From Pelargonium nanum (taxonomy: Eukaryota > Streptophyta > Magnoliopsida > Geraniales > Geraniaceae), in assembly GCA_036897485.1 (NCBI GenBank), contig JAYMTF010000639.1:1-32346 (forward strand): 32,346 bases of DNA, read 5' to 3'. Each line of letters opens with the position of its first letter. The first letter of the stretch is position 1. Below the pieces are notes generated by a model. The model had not been told where the DNA came from, did not search any database, and saw only the letters and a list, made by a program, of their open reading frames with translations. Position numbers and translations under genes: made by a program. Shown here one piece after another: positions 12,901 to 23,123 of this stretch.

Positions 12901-15900
12901 AAATAGTTTGTATAACTAAGGCGTGATTTATGGGAATGGCTTACACGAATGATATTTTAATCTTCAGCAACTTTTGTTGCTAACTATGAGTAGATTTGAT
13001 GGAATGACTACATATCTACACATACATCAATATGTGAATGTCCAGTATTTATAAAGCAACTAGATATGTATTTATTTTTTCTCTGCTTCTGAATGTCTAT
13101 GGAAGGTTTTCATTATTATTATTATTATATATATTTTAAATCCTTTACTAACTTATATTTGTGGAATGAATGTTAGTGTCCAGTGGAGGATTTGGAAGCT
13201 GCTGCAAGGTCATATATGTCATCCTGGATAGAACTTGCAACTACTCCATATGGTTCACCATTAGATACTTCAAAAATGTTTTGGCCTGCTTCTCCTCCTC
13301 GGAAGAGTCACTTTAGAGCAGCTGCAAAAATGAGAGCTGTTAAGCTTGAGAATGAATCTCTTGGGCACCTGGGCTTTGATTGTGGGAAAAGTACAATACC
13401 ACCAGAAAGGAATGAAGATGCACCCATCAACTCTGTTAAGATTATTGTTGGTGCTGATGTGGAAATGTCAGTTACTCATACCCGGGTTGCTGTAGCCACG
13501 GCTTTAGGGATATTTGCATCTAAGTTGCATATTGATTCTATGCAATATGTAATTGATCCACTATGGAATGCCCTTACCTCGTTATCTGGGGTCCAGCGGC
13601 AGGTATTTCTTATGTAGTTTGAGTCAAAGTATAAGGTTTCTGTCCCGCCTTTCTCCTCTCTTTTCCCCTTGCTCCTAGTTACTAATTACTCTCTTCTATT
13701 AGGTGGCATCCATGGTTTTGATTTCTTGGTTTAAAGAAATTCAAAGCAGGAATCTCTCCGGAACCCATGGTATTATGCCTGCCTTTCCAGATCATCTTAG
13801 AAATTGGTTGTTGGATCTGTTAGCAAGCTCTGATCCTGCATTCCCTACAAAAGACTCACTTTTCCCTTATGCCGAGCTTTCAAGAACATATGCTAAAATG
13901 CGCAATGAAGCCAATCAGTTGTTACGGACTGTTGAGTCATCTGGCATGTTTTCAGATTTGTTGTCTAACCTTAATATTGACCCGGAAAACTTGAGTGCAG
14001 ATGATGCAATTAAATTTGCATCACAAGTAAAACCAGTGTATAATGATAGTGCTGAGAATGAACCCAGGGCAAGGCACATTGTTGATGACATTGAATCCTC
14101 AAAGCAACGACTGTTGACAACTTCTGGCTATTTAAAATGTGTCCAGGTATGTATACATTCTTGATATCTACTGCTAGTTGATATACTTAAGTATGGCTAT
14201 GGATTCTTTATATGGTTGATCTGTACTAGCAGGTCTTTATATGGTTGATCTGTACTTGCAGGTCATCCTACCCTGAGTTTATATCTATTGGTTTGATTAC
14301 TTGGCAATCTGCTTGATGAATGATCTATTTGTTAGTTCTAAAAACAGGGGTGAAGCTACATTTTCTATAATCTCTTGTAACATGGGCTATCTTCTTTCCA
14401 TTAATCTCCCTGATGTATGCCTTTGCATGTAGCTTTAGTGTTTGAAAGGAACACTTGCTCAGTTTCTCTGTCTGAGACACTTATTCTGTTTTTCTGAACA
14501 ATCTGCAGAGCAATTTGCACGTCACTGTCTCTGCATTGGTTGCTGCTGCAGTTGTCTGGATGTCTGAGCTTCCTTCACGACTTAATCCAATAATTTTGCC
14601 ATTGATGGCTTCAATAAAAAGAGAGCAGGTAGTATTTCCTAGGTTCTTCTATTTTGATGAGCCCATTGCAGTGTTTAATCTGATATCTCTTATTCGTTTT
14701 CAAGGAGGAAGTATTGCAACAAAAGGCAGCAGAAGCACTTGCAGAGCTTATATGTCGTTGTGTTGGTCGTAAGCCTGGGCCAAATGACAAGTTAATAAAA
14801 AATATATGTAGTTTAACGTGCACGGATCCTTCTGAGACACCTCAAGTTGAAGTCATCAGTTCCACGGGAATTATTGATGATCAGGATCTGCTGTCATTTG
14901 GAAGTACTAGTAAACAGAAATCAAAGGTTCATGTGCTAGCTGGTAGTGAAGATCGGTCAAAAATTGAGGGTTTTATTAGTAGACGAGGGTCTGAACTTGC
15001 GTTGAAGTATTTGTGTGAGAAGTTTGGTGCTTTGTTATTTGATAAGCTCCCCAGACTATGGGATTGCCTCGCTGAAGTTATAAAGCCTGGCAGTGTTGCA
15101 GATGAAAAGGAACTTACAGTATTCATTGAATCTATCAAGGATCCTCAACTTTTGATAAATAATATTCAGGTGATTAGATACCTTAAAATTCATTAATTAA
15201 TTCTGCTTTGCCTTGTTACATTGTGTGAGAACTTGAGGCTACCATCTTTATGCTTGTTCCGTATATGAACTTATGCTATGCTTTAAAGTTCACCTTATAC
15301 ATGTGCAGGTTCCAAAACTTGATACCTCTCTATGTTCCTTGTCCTTGAATTGATTTACTACCATATCTCTTGGCATACATTTGTTTTTTAGCTACCTAGT
15401 ACAGTTCATTTTGTGATCATCTACAGTTGGTCTTTATTTACATTTTTTTCTCTCTCATTTATCATCTCTTTTCTTATTTTTGCTTTCTGCTTTTTAGGTG
15501 GTGCGTTCTATTGCTCCGTTGCTGGATGAAAAATTGAAGCCAAAACTACTAACTCTTCTACCATGCATTTTCATATGTGTTCGACATTACCATGTAGCTG
15601 TTAGATTAGCTGCTTCCAGGTGTATAACTTCAATGGCCAAGTCAATGACAACAAATGTCATGGGAGCTGTAATTGAAAATGCCATTCCCATGTTAGGGGA
15701 TAGGACATCTGTTCATGCTAGGCAAGGTGCTGGCATGCTCATTACCTTGCTTGTTCAAGGATTGGGTGTGGAGTTGGTCCCTTATGCACCGTTGTTAGTT
15801 GTTCCTCTGTTACGGTGTATGAGTGATTGTGATCATTCAGTCAGGCAAAGTGTGACACATAGTTTTGCTGCCCTTGTACCTCTTCTTCCATTAGCCCGCG

Positions 15901-18900
15901 GCCTTCCTCCACCTATTGGACTGAGTGATGGCTTAATTGGAAATGCAGAAGATGCCAAATTCTTGGAACAGCTACTCGACAATTCGCATATTGATGATTA
16001 CAGACTTTGCACCGAATTGAAAGTGACTCTACGAAGGTAAGTTTGACTGTCAATTTATAATTCTATGAAGTTTTTTCAGCATATGCAATGGCACGTGTCC
16101 TGTATTACTCTCTTTCTTCAACTGACTTGGATTTTGTAGTTGCATCACAATGTATTACTTTGTTGTCAAACTATTTTGGGTTCTGTCATGTGCTTCTATA
16201 CAAATCCTCATTTGTAATCAACAGCTGCTCAAAGGTAAACCGCTACGGCGAATGTAAAAGTACATTCATTTATTGAACTGATTCTTATCTCAGTTTGACA
16301 ACTTATGCCACTGTAGTTTGTCTTAGCCCATGTGTTCTTTACAAATGAGGATTTGTATTTGTTACAAATGAAATTTAAATTATAAAATAAATAGAATTCA
16401 CAGATGTGTGGACCAATCCCTAGCCTAGGAAGATTCTTCTTTGTCCATATACCAATGATTTATCACATTGCTTCTATTTTACATTTGAGTATCAGTATAC
16501 AAGAGAATATTCTTTGATTGCATTTCATGTAGCCTTTTTGCCCCTCTCTCTCTCTCTCTCTCTCTCTGTTTTATTTATTTGATTAATTATTTATCTGTCA
16601 TATATAATGGTCTAGGTATCAACAAGAAGGTATAAACTGGCTGGCTTTCTTAAAACGTTTCAAACTGCATGGAATTTTATGTGATGATATGGGGCTTGGT
16701 AAGACACTCCAAGCGTCGGCAATTGTGGCATCAGACATAGCAGAGCATCATGCTTCAAGTAACAATGAAGATCTCCTTCCATCTTTAATTATATGCCCAT
16801 CTACCCTTGTTGGACACTGGGCCTTTGAGATAGAAAAGTATATTGATGCTTCTCTGATATCTACTCTTCAATATGTGGGTTCTGCTCAAGAGCGGACTTC
16901 TCTCCGAGAATATTTTACCAAACATAATGTCGTCATAACATCCTATGATGTGGTCCGCAAAGATATTGATAGTCTTGGACAGTTTCTTTGGAATTATTGT
17001 ATATTAGACGAAGGACATATGATCAAAAACTCAAAATCCAAAATAACAGCTGCAGTAAAGCAATTGAAAGCCCAGCACCGCCTCATACTAAGTGGAACAC
17101 CAATCCAGGTTAGTAAATGTGAAAAAGTGAGGTAAACATTGAGAAAAGTACAATATCCCTGAAACATTGTTTCTTATTGTTGCAGAACAACGTTATGGAC
17201 TTGTGGTCCCTTTTTGACTTTCTAATGCCTGGGTTCCTTGGAACTGAGAGACAGGTATTATATCATAGTTATGTTTAAATTTCATTGACTGTTTGATGAA
17301 TATTGAGTTTTTTTTATTATTATTTTATTCTATCTGAAGTGTTTCAGCATGCTTGTTGAATGAAACTTTTCAGTACTACTTCATTTCAGCTCCCTTATCA
17401 TATAAGTTAGAAATGCACAAGCGCGCGTGTACACACTTGTATTGTTAATTACACTTCTCTCAGTTTTAGCATATCTACTGATTGTTGCTTGAAAAGACAT
17501 GGGACGCTTGATTAAAGCTCGTATTTTACAAACAGAAGCATACCCTTGAATGTTTTGTCATGAAAGGGTAGAACATGGGTATAGTTGTTATCATCCTAAC
17601 TCCTTTTTTTTCTCTGTTTCTAAAGTGCTATTCCATGATTATTGCTGGAGTCTTCAGCAATTGATCTGCTCCTCCAAGTGTGTGGCTATATAATATCATA
17701 CAAAGGTTCAGTAGTGTATTATTTGATAAAAATAGATGATAATAAGATAAATACAATCTTATCATGAAGATGCAGAACAATTCAATCTATAAGTATAGAT
17801 CTAATTTATTCTAATATTTAGATAATTCCAATCCTAACTAGGACTACTAACATTCCCCCTCAAGCTAGAGTATATAGATATAATTAATGCAAGAGTTTGG
17901 ATTTTATTTTAATTAACTTCGTGGCGGTCAGTGGCGGAAAAAGGCAAAGAGCACGCTCGGGTAGTGCCGGCGAGAGAGAAGTGACCACACTGGTGTCCTT
18001 ACAATATGAGCTGAATACCAGGAAGAGGGTCGTTAAAGCATCACCTGAGGAGTCACCGAGGTGGTTGTCAGATAGGACGCCAGAGAAAGAAAATAAGAGA
18101 ATGGGGACTCTTAAGACTGCTCCTGGAATTGCGAAAGCACACAAGGGGTTTTAAAAAAGTTATTTAATTGCAATACTAATTAGAACTTCATCTTCAACGG
18201 AACTGCTAGCTGTGGGTGAACAGAATCATATTGTCTAATAGAGGGAAAGGATAATATGAGAAAATCAGATTAAGATTGGTCTGTAAAATAGTATTTCTGG
18301 GTTCTGGACTACCAATGGATATTTGCCTTCTCACGAGCATAACCTTAATAAATTTATTGGAAGTACTTAACTGTACTTTCCATATATTGGATATGCTTTG
18401 CAGGCTGATAAACTTCACTTGTGACAGTTGTCTTATTATACCTCACTTATTAGTGACATTCTAGCTCTCAATTGCCAGTTCAACTGTTGATATAATATTT
18501 CTTTGGCAGTTCCAAGCAACTTACGGAAAACCACTGCTAGCAGCTAGAGATTCTAAATGTTCTGCGAAGGATGCTGAAGCAGGGGCACTTGCTATGGAAG
18601 CATTGCACAAACAGGTTTTATATTTTGTTTTGTTCAGTTGAAAGGGGTCAATCAATTTGGTTCTACTTCTTGCTGAAAGTTTTTTGCATCTATAGGTCAT
18701 GCCTTTCCTCCTACGTCGAACAAAAGATGAAGTTTTGACTGACCTGCCAGAAAAAATTATTCAAGACAGATACTGTGACCTGAGTCCTGTTCAATTAAAA
18801 CTTTACGAACAGTTTTCTGGTTCACATGTTCGACATGAGATCTCAAGTATCGTAAAATCTAATGATTCAGAAGTTTCTGAGGATAGAACTATTGCATCAC

Positions 18901-21900
18901 CTAAGGCATCTTCACATGTTTTTCAGGTAAAATATCTTGTATCTCCCTGCATCTCAAGTCTGCTTGCTCTAAAGCTGATTACTTCCTATTTTTATGTTTC
19001 AGGCACTTCAGTACTTGTTAAAACTTTGTAGTCATCCATTGCTTGTGCTTGGTGAAGATGCACAACTTGCACGCAATTTTTTGGATCTCTTCCCAGAAAA
19101 CTCTGACATTGGTTCAGAACTCCATAAACTTCACCACTCTCCCAAATTAGTTGCTCTTCAAGAGATTTTGGAAGAGTGTGGAATAGGTGTGGATGCTTCA
19201 ACTTCTGAAGGTGCTATTGCTGTTGGGCAGCATAGAGTTTTGATATTTGCCCAGCATAAAGTAAGTTTACTCTATTTTAATTTATTACTGCAAAAGGTTT
19301 ATCATTTTGGTGGACCTTAAAATTTTGATCCTTCATACATGAGATCTGATAATTTCATGATGACAACCGATGCAGACTTTTCTGGACATTATTGAAAGAG
19401 ACCTGTTTCATGCTCATATGAAGAAGTTAGTCTCCTAATCCCAATCCCTTATTTTTCAGCTGATTATTAAATCGTTGATTTGTTATTCAATTACTTATAT
19501 TGTTCAACTAATCAAATAGGAAGAAGCTTTAACCAAATTACCAATTTTATAACATTTTTTGTCGTATTTTTGGTATGTAAAATTTCTTGTATTAATTTCA
19601 AGAACACACCAATTCGAGAGGTTTTTAAGGAGTAGGAGGTTAGGGATTTGGCGAGTCATATTATTAGCTGTTATAAGGAGGCAATTGTACACGTATATAT
19701 CTTCAAATAAAAATAAGGAGAAGTAATTTCATATGTATCCCAAGTAGGCTATGGCTCAAATTATCCTCTAATTTTGTATTATAGGAGTGTTCTCTTTTCT
19801 CTTATTTTCTTGCATATCATCAAATGGAGGGTTGTTCAAATGGTCACTTGTGTACTCATTCACTGCATGGATGTGTTTCTTCTAGTATTTTGTTGTTTTC
19901 TTAAGTTTCTAGAGGCTGAACATCACCAAGTTTTAGCAGTTGCTGATTACCTGGATGTGTTTCTTCTAGTATTTGTTGTTTTCTTAATTTTCTATCAGCT
20001 GAATGTCACCAAATCATAGCAGTTATTGAGTTCATGTATTTCAGTATCTGCTAGGTGGATGCTATAGATCTATGTCATCTCTGTTTTCCAATATTGAGTT
20101 ATTGAATTCATGTATTTATCAGTAATGTTTACTTATTTGTTGTGTTAGTGAACATGGTAGTTCTACTTTCTATTGTGTTGAACGAGCAAGTTTGAATAAA
20201 TCTTTAACTGACTAACTAAATGATGTGAAGATTAATTTTTGTACCTCACAATTGTTACATTGGTCTTTTAGAACTTCTCGTTTTCCAAACTTGTAGTGGG
20301 TTAACTTAAACAAATTTGAACATTGGGTTTTCTGCGCTTGGGTGATTTTGCATGCTTGTGTAATTCCTTCTATTAATGCCGAATACATAACCATTGCCTA
20401 ACAGTTATAATTGGTACTTCAATGCAGTGTTACTTATCTGCGCTTGGACGGATCAGTTGAACCAGAAAAACGTTTTGATATAGTGAAGGCATTCAATTCA
20501 GACCCAACTATTGATGCATTACTTCTTACGACACATGGTAGGTTCTTACTACCATTTTATACATTTGTGTTTGTAGTATATTGGGTTATGATTTATGTGT
20601 TGCGTATAAATTCCCTCTATGCGCAGTTGGTGGGCTTGGTTTGAACCTGACATCTGCTGATACCCTTATTTTTATGGAGCATGACTGGAATCCAATGCGA
20701 GATCATCAGGTAATTAACTTTCCTTTACTTCTATAGAATAGGTGCGACTTCTCATTTGAGTGCAGACATTTAATTCAAATCGAAATGAGATAGAACTATC
20801 TTAGTATCATATTCTGTCAAACTTTTACAAATTTCCAAAATGCCTCGAACACACTATTTGTAATAATTTTTGTATGAGTATATCTGTTGGCCAGTCTGGA
20901 CAGCATCAATTCACTTTTTGGTTTGGAGGGTAAAATTCGAAGTTAAATTTCTCAATATCTATCATCTAGAATGGACCCACTATTTGTAGTTATGGGCAAG
21001 ATAGATTCTATAATAACTTTTGGGGTTCCTTCAAATTCTTATCTATTTTTCCACCATTTCATTTTTAAGGATGTCTTGTAGTTTATGTAATCAATGTGTA
21101 TGATACTATGTTAATTTGTTGTATATTCGTCGTTGTATGTACGATATACTGCAGGCAATGGACAGAGCACACAGGCTAGGTCAACGAAAAGTTGTGAATG
21201 TCCATAGGCTGATAATGCGTGGCACCCTGGAAGAGAAGGTTATGAGTCTCCAAAAGTTCAAAGTGTCGGTTGCAAATGCTGTTATTAATTCAGAAAATGC
21301 CAGTCTGAAGACAATGAATACAGACCAGTTGCTTGATCTATTTGGATCAGCGGAAACACATAGAAAGGTATTGCTATCTGCAAACCAATGTATTTATATA
21401 TGTCTTATCATATACATTGGTTGCACATTCACATATAGCTAGTACTGCCTCGAATTTGAACTGGATATCGTGTTTCAACTGATAAAATTGATTGGTGAGT
21501 GTTTGAGAGTACCTTTTATATAAAAGTCCTTTTTTTTATAAGCGACGGGATAGCAGGACTACAAAGGCCTGTGTTTCTCACCCCTAGTGAGGGCGTCACC
21601 CGAGTTAGTTGTTAGCTCTCTCCTTAAACCCATAAATCCCACCCCATACCGTCGGCAAAGAGGCTCGAACCTGAGACCTCAAAGGAAATTCAAAGCGCAT
21701 CAACCGCTTGGCCTAACATGCATTTATATAAAAGTCCTTGCTCAGGTGTTTTCTTCTAACAAGCATATATTTTCGGTTTCTCTTCTCAAGTTTTTAATCA
21801 GATACCTTGTGCATATTGAGTTACAGGGGGTGAGCTCGGCAAAACGTACAGATGATGGCAGTGACCCGAAACTGGTGGGTACTGGGAAGGGTTTGAAAGC

Positions 21901-21991
21901 CATACTTGGAGGCCTGGAGGAGCTCTGGGATCAATCACAGTACTCTGAAGAGTACAATTTGAGCCAGTTCTTAGCCAAGCTTAATGGCTGA
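918..21991 (+). CDS. BTAF1 (RGD3): BTAF1/MOT1-type TBP-associated Snf2-family ATPase (RGD3 orthologue), 28 coding exons, complete
   Basis: Exons: 918-969, 1077-1171, 3868-4085, 4263-4317, 5467-5548, 6952-7283, 8546-8648, 8730-9327, 9425-9557, 9665-9733, 10758-10969, 11356-11596, 12251-12424, 13177-13602, 13703-14146, 14509-14628, 14705-15169, 15498-16036, 16616-17108, 17186-17254, 18510-18614, 18696-18926, 19003-19260, 19376-19425, 20428-20537, 20627-20709, 21155-21367, 21827-21991. All joins are GT-AG and in frame: 6,135 nt, 2,044 residues. The protein starts [17 protein letters not shown] and has a long HEAT-repeat N-terminal part (to about residue 1400), then a Snf2 ATPase: Walker A GLGKT at 1479-1483, DEGH box at 1584-1587 (G instead of A, as in Mot1 proteins), LSGTP at 1611-1615 and motif VI around 1919-1930 ([11 protein letters not shown]). 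It ends in the family's [25 protein letters not shown] tail. Known for the family: it uses ATP to strip TBP from DNA in the nucleus; the Arabidopsis gene RGD3 is needed for shoot and root regeneration. Length agrees with my recollection of the Arabidopsis protein. No frameshift or missing exon was found, so the gene looks functional. Confidence 0.96.
970..1076 (+). other. BTAF1 intron 1, probable U12-type (minor spliceosome) intron
   Basis: The donor reads GTATCCTTT (970-978), an exact match to the U12 5' splice consensus. TCCCTTGAC at 1057-1065 matches the U12 branch consensus TTCCTTRAC except at one base. The branch A (1064) sits 12 nt before the end of the intron, inside the usual U12 window. 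There is no strong polypyrimidine tract between branch and acceptor. The 107-nt intron splits codon 18 after its first base. The other 27 BTAF1 introns lack this donor. Confidence 0.8.
1172..3867 (+). other. BTAF1 intron 2 (2.7 kb), repeat-bearing
   Basis: This is the largest BTAF1 intron. It holds the TRIM element at 3035-3490. The rest is AT-rich DNA broken by scattered short exon-like open stretches, for example 2059-2154. I see no gene or intact transposase in it. Confidence 0.7.
3035..3490 (+). mobile_element. Compound TRIM retrotransposon with GTTTT target-site duplication
   Basis: Two similar 108-bp LTRs (3040-3147 and 3378-3485) start TGTTAAT and end TTTAACA. The first is followed directly by TGGTATCAGAGCT (3148-3160), the plant initiator-Met tRNA primer-binding site. 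Each internal segment ends in a purine tract GTGAGGGGGAG just before the next TGTTAAT (3255 and 3378). GTTTT flanks both outer ends (3035-3039, 3486-3490). The internal region is present twice, separated by a 26-bp LTR remnant (3255-3280) that has lost its middle, its end and part of the PBS. There is no coding capacity, as expected of TRIMs, which depend on proteins made elsewhere. Inserted in the sense direction in intron 2. Confidence 0.9.
4318..5466 (+). other. BTAF1 intron 4 with a duplicated 3' end
   Basis: AT-rich intron of 1.15 kb. Its last 104 bp or so, together with the start of exon 5, is present twice (see the repeat at 5297-5494). Nothing else recognisable. Confidence 0.7.
5297..5494 (+). 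repeat. Tandem duplication spanning intron 4 / exon 5 boundary
   Basis: Unit 1 starts at 5297 and unit 2 at 5401 (period 104 bp); both begin TGTTTGCTTCCTTTTATGTAA. Each includes a pyrimidine tract, an AG acceptor (5361-5362 and 5465-5466) and an exon-5-like start (GAATTTTGCAAGTCATAATT against the real GAATATGATATTGCAAGTGATAATT). Only the second acceptor gives the conserved BTAF1 frame. Use of the first would read EFCKS and then stop. Confidence 0.85.
5985..6860 (-). mobile_element. Degenerate Ty1/Copia retrotransposon remnant in BTAF1 intron 5
   Basis: Read on the minus strand there is an LTR-like stretch (about 6860 to 6674) with a TATAAATAG motif, ending TTTTTCTACA. A PBS-like GGTATCAGAGCC follows (about 6660-6671), then a leader, then a short pol-related frame (down to about 5980) containing [10 protein letters not shown], the Copia aspartic protease signature. 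The distance from PBS to protease is only about 0.6 kb, so most of gag is missing, and the rest of pol and the 3' LTR are absent. It lies antisense to BTAF1. It cannot encode its own mobility. The outer edges are approximate. Confidence 0.8.
7284..8545 (+). other. BTAF1 intron 6, no gene seen
   Basis: AT-rich 1.26-kb intron. Open frames at 7606-8041 are hydrophobic and unlike any family I know, and are probably chance. A GATACTGATGTAGGACAG stretch at about 8102 followed by an A/G-rich segment could be an eroded antisense LTR junction, but this is weak. Confidence 0.5.
9734..10757 (+). other. BTAF1 intron 10, no recognisable feature
   Basis: About 1 kb of AT-rich intron between the exon ending YLVAVRQ and the exon starting [11 protein letters not shown] see no repeat, RNA gene or convincing ORF. 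Confidence 0.6.
11597..13176 (+). other. BTAF1 introns 12 and 13 (around exon 12251-12424), nothing recognised
   Basis: Two AT-rich introns of 654 and 752 bp flank the 174-bp exon 13. Apart from a short ATT run near 13114-13135 I see no structured repeat, RNA gene or coding stretch. Confidence 0.6.
14206..14263 (+). repeat. 29-bp tandem duplication in BTAF1 intron 15
   Basis: Two adjacent 29-bp copies (14206-14234 and 14235-14263) differ at one base and contain TTTATATGGTTGATCTGTAC. Each ends in GCAGGT, so it carries an acceptor-like and donor-like dinucleotide inside the intron. Near identity suggests a recent duplication. Confidence 0.9.
16544..16567. repeat. (CT)12 microsatellite ahead of the ATPase exon
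   Basis: A pure CT run of 24 nt ends 48 bp before exon 19, which carries the Walker A and DEGH motifs. It lies in the pyrimidine-rich part of intron 18, so length changes could affect acceptor strength. Confidence 0.9.
17690..17870 (-). mobile_element. Antisense Copia-like LTR fragment with polypurine tract
   Basis: On the minus strand CTAGCTTGAGGGGGAA (about 17853-17868) is a typical polypurine tract immediately before TGTTAGTAGTCC (17852 downward), a typical plant Copia LTR start. The sequence continues as AT-rich LTR-like DNA to about 17690, with no clear end. No pol sequence accompanies it. Identity to a named family is not known. Confidence 0.6.
17897..18154 (+). other. Unidentified basic ORF in intron 20 (possible captured gene fragment)
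   Basis: An open frame of about 85 codons (it has no ATG start, only TTG) lies next to the LTR fragment. It is rich in Lys, Arg, Ser and Pro (for example [17 protein letters not shown]) and more GC-rich than the intron around it. The composition looks like a piece of a real nuclear protein rather than random intron. It lies on the opposite strand to the LTR. I do not recognise the parent gene and do not claim it is expressed. Confidence 0.3.
19426..20427 (+). other. BTAF1 intron 24, including an 84-bp tandem duplication
   Basis: One-kilobase AT-rich intron. Its only structured part is the tandem repeat at 19868-20031. No coding or RNA gene seen. Confidence 0.6.
19868..20031 (+). repeat. 84-bp tandem duplication in BTAF1 intron 24
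   Basis: Two copies with period 84 bp begin TGGATGTGTTTCTTCTAGTA (19868 and 19952). They share the GCTGAA...TCACCAA...TAGCAGTT segment and differ by small indels and substitutions, so the duplication is older than the one at 14206. Confidence 0.85.
21515..21739 (-). mobile_element. tRNA-derived SINE in BTAF1 intron 27 with 17-bp target-site duplication
   Basis: The perfect direct repeat TTTATATAAAAGTCCTT flanks the element (21515-21531 and 21723-21739). The body reads on the minus strand: a pol III A-box-like stretch TAGGCCAAGCGG (21704-21715), a B box GGTTCGAGCCT (21661-21671) fully matching RGTTCRANYCY, an unrelated 3' body, and a short A-rich tail next to the left repeat (21532-21539). 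Body length is about 190 bp. This is the standard structure of a plant SINE. The intact duplication points to a fairly recent insertion. Confidence 0.92.
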
Positions 21992-22406
21992 CAATACAGC
22001 AGCACTCTCTCACTCTCTATCTCTCTCTGTACAGTGTAATCTAATTTATATTTTGGAGTTAGGCTCTGCAAATTTTGACTAGAGAAGAGTAGTCTCTGCC
22101 CTACCAACCAGGCTTCCCTCCTAATTATTTCATTTTTCTTAATAATTATTTCTTATATTTTTTTAATATATATTCACCATTTTAGTCTGTGGAGCAAGAT
22201 GGTTAGAACTTAGAAGGGACAGAGCTCGAGTAAGGCACCGGATAAAATGAAAATGGTTATGCTATATAGCACTGGCAATGAAATGAAAATGTAAATCTTA
22301 ATAATGTATAGACATTGAAAACTTTCTTTCTACTATCCCTGGAACCCTCGTTAATGGTGTGTTATTTGACTCGCCTATATGTTTGTGGCTAATTCTTGGG
22401 CATAAA

Positions 22407-22501
22407 TTCGGGTTTTCCACTAATAGTGTGTACCTTTGAGCAAGCTCCAAAAGTTCGGGTTTTCCACTAACAGTGTGTTACCTTTGAGCAAGCTCCAAAA
22501 G
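22407..22501 (+). repeat. 47-bp tandem duplication downstream of BTAF1
   Basis: Two copies (22407-22453 and 22454-22501) start TTCGGGTTTTCCACTAA and end TTTGAGCAAGCTCCAAAAG. They differ by one substitution and one inserted base. It lies between the BTAF1 3' end and the LAP5 promoter. Confidence 0.9.
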
Positions 22502-23047
22502 TTCAACTTAAGACTAAGGACTCTAGCCTTAAGCTATGTCACATACGACCAGCAGCTCTAGACTTATGCGAAGTTATAAATAAATATCTTAACACGTGGA
22601 TAAGAAAATAATTTATCATAATTTTCTAATTTGGCTCGGGTTAAAGAGATGCATGTCAAATTGGTTGAGCCATTGTGTACTTTTTGAAACAAAAAATAAA
22701 AGTGAACATGAAAACCATCATAAATTTGAGGTCCATTTTTTGTAGTAAATATAATTAATCCTCTCTGGTAAGTACACATGAGTATATTTTGGGTATTCAA
22801 GATATCTTGGAGCTAAAATTTAGAAAAATGAGAAAAGATTAAAAGCAACATCATGGATTGTTGATGAATAGGCAACACCAACAAAAAGATTGTTATCCTC
22901 ATACATCTCCTCACACATCTCATCACCAGAAACCAAAAGATTACCAAACATTAAAAGAAAATGCATTTATTTCCCTTGGTTCATGCCATTTGTCTCTTGA
23001 CACCAACTTCTCTCCAACAACAACCTACATTACCCTATCACTCTCCC

Positions 23048-23057
23048 TATATATATA
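23048..23057 (+). promoter_or_regulatory. TATA box of the LAP5-type gene
   Basis: TATATATATA followed by A lies 75 bp before the ATG at 23124, which predicts a short leader of about 40 nt. An AACCTAC stretch (about 23022-23028) resembles an AC-type MYB site, of interest because tapetal sporopollenin genes are MYB-controlled (MS188/MYB80 in Arabidopsis). The MYB link is inference. Confidence 0.6.
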
Positions 23058-23123
23058 ATCAAAACATTCAAGTCTCACTCCCAAACTATCTTGTTGGAAC
23101 TTGGATCCATAGCCTTGTTAAAG

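Larger units (their letters stand above)
17255..18509 (+). other. BTAF1 intron 20 with inserted retroelement-derived DNA
   Basis: The intron lies between two short ATPase exons. Its middle (about 17690-18160) differs from the flanks: an antisense LTR fragment joined to a more GC-rich open segment. The outer parts are plain AT-rich intron. Confidence 0.65.
21992..23123 (+). other. Intergenic region: BTAF1 3' end and LAP5 upstream DNA
   Basis: The first 350 bp or so after the BTAF1 stop holds a CT-rich tract and AT-rich DNA, probably the 3' UTR and terminator. A 47-bp tandem duplication lies at 22407-22501. A CACGTG G-box is at 22593-22598, and the LAP5 core promoter is near 23048. The antisense frame at 22564-22800 looks like chance. 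Confidence 0.6.

Noticed and set aside
20212-20394. Minus-strand frame in BTAF1 intron 24
   Set aside because: Short, AT-rich, no homology recognised; probably chance.
21661-21715. Possible tRNA gene from the B box and A-box-like motif
   Set aside because: There is no cloverleaf or anticodon arm; the target-site duplication and A-rich tail show it is a SINE.
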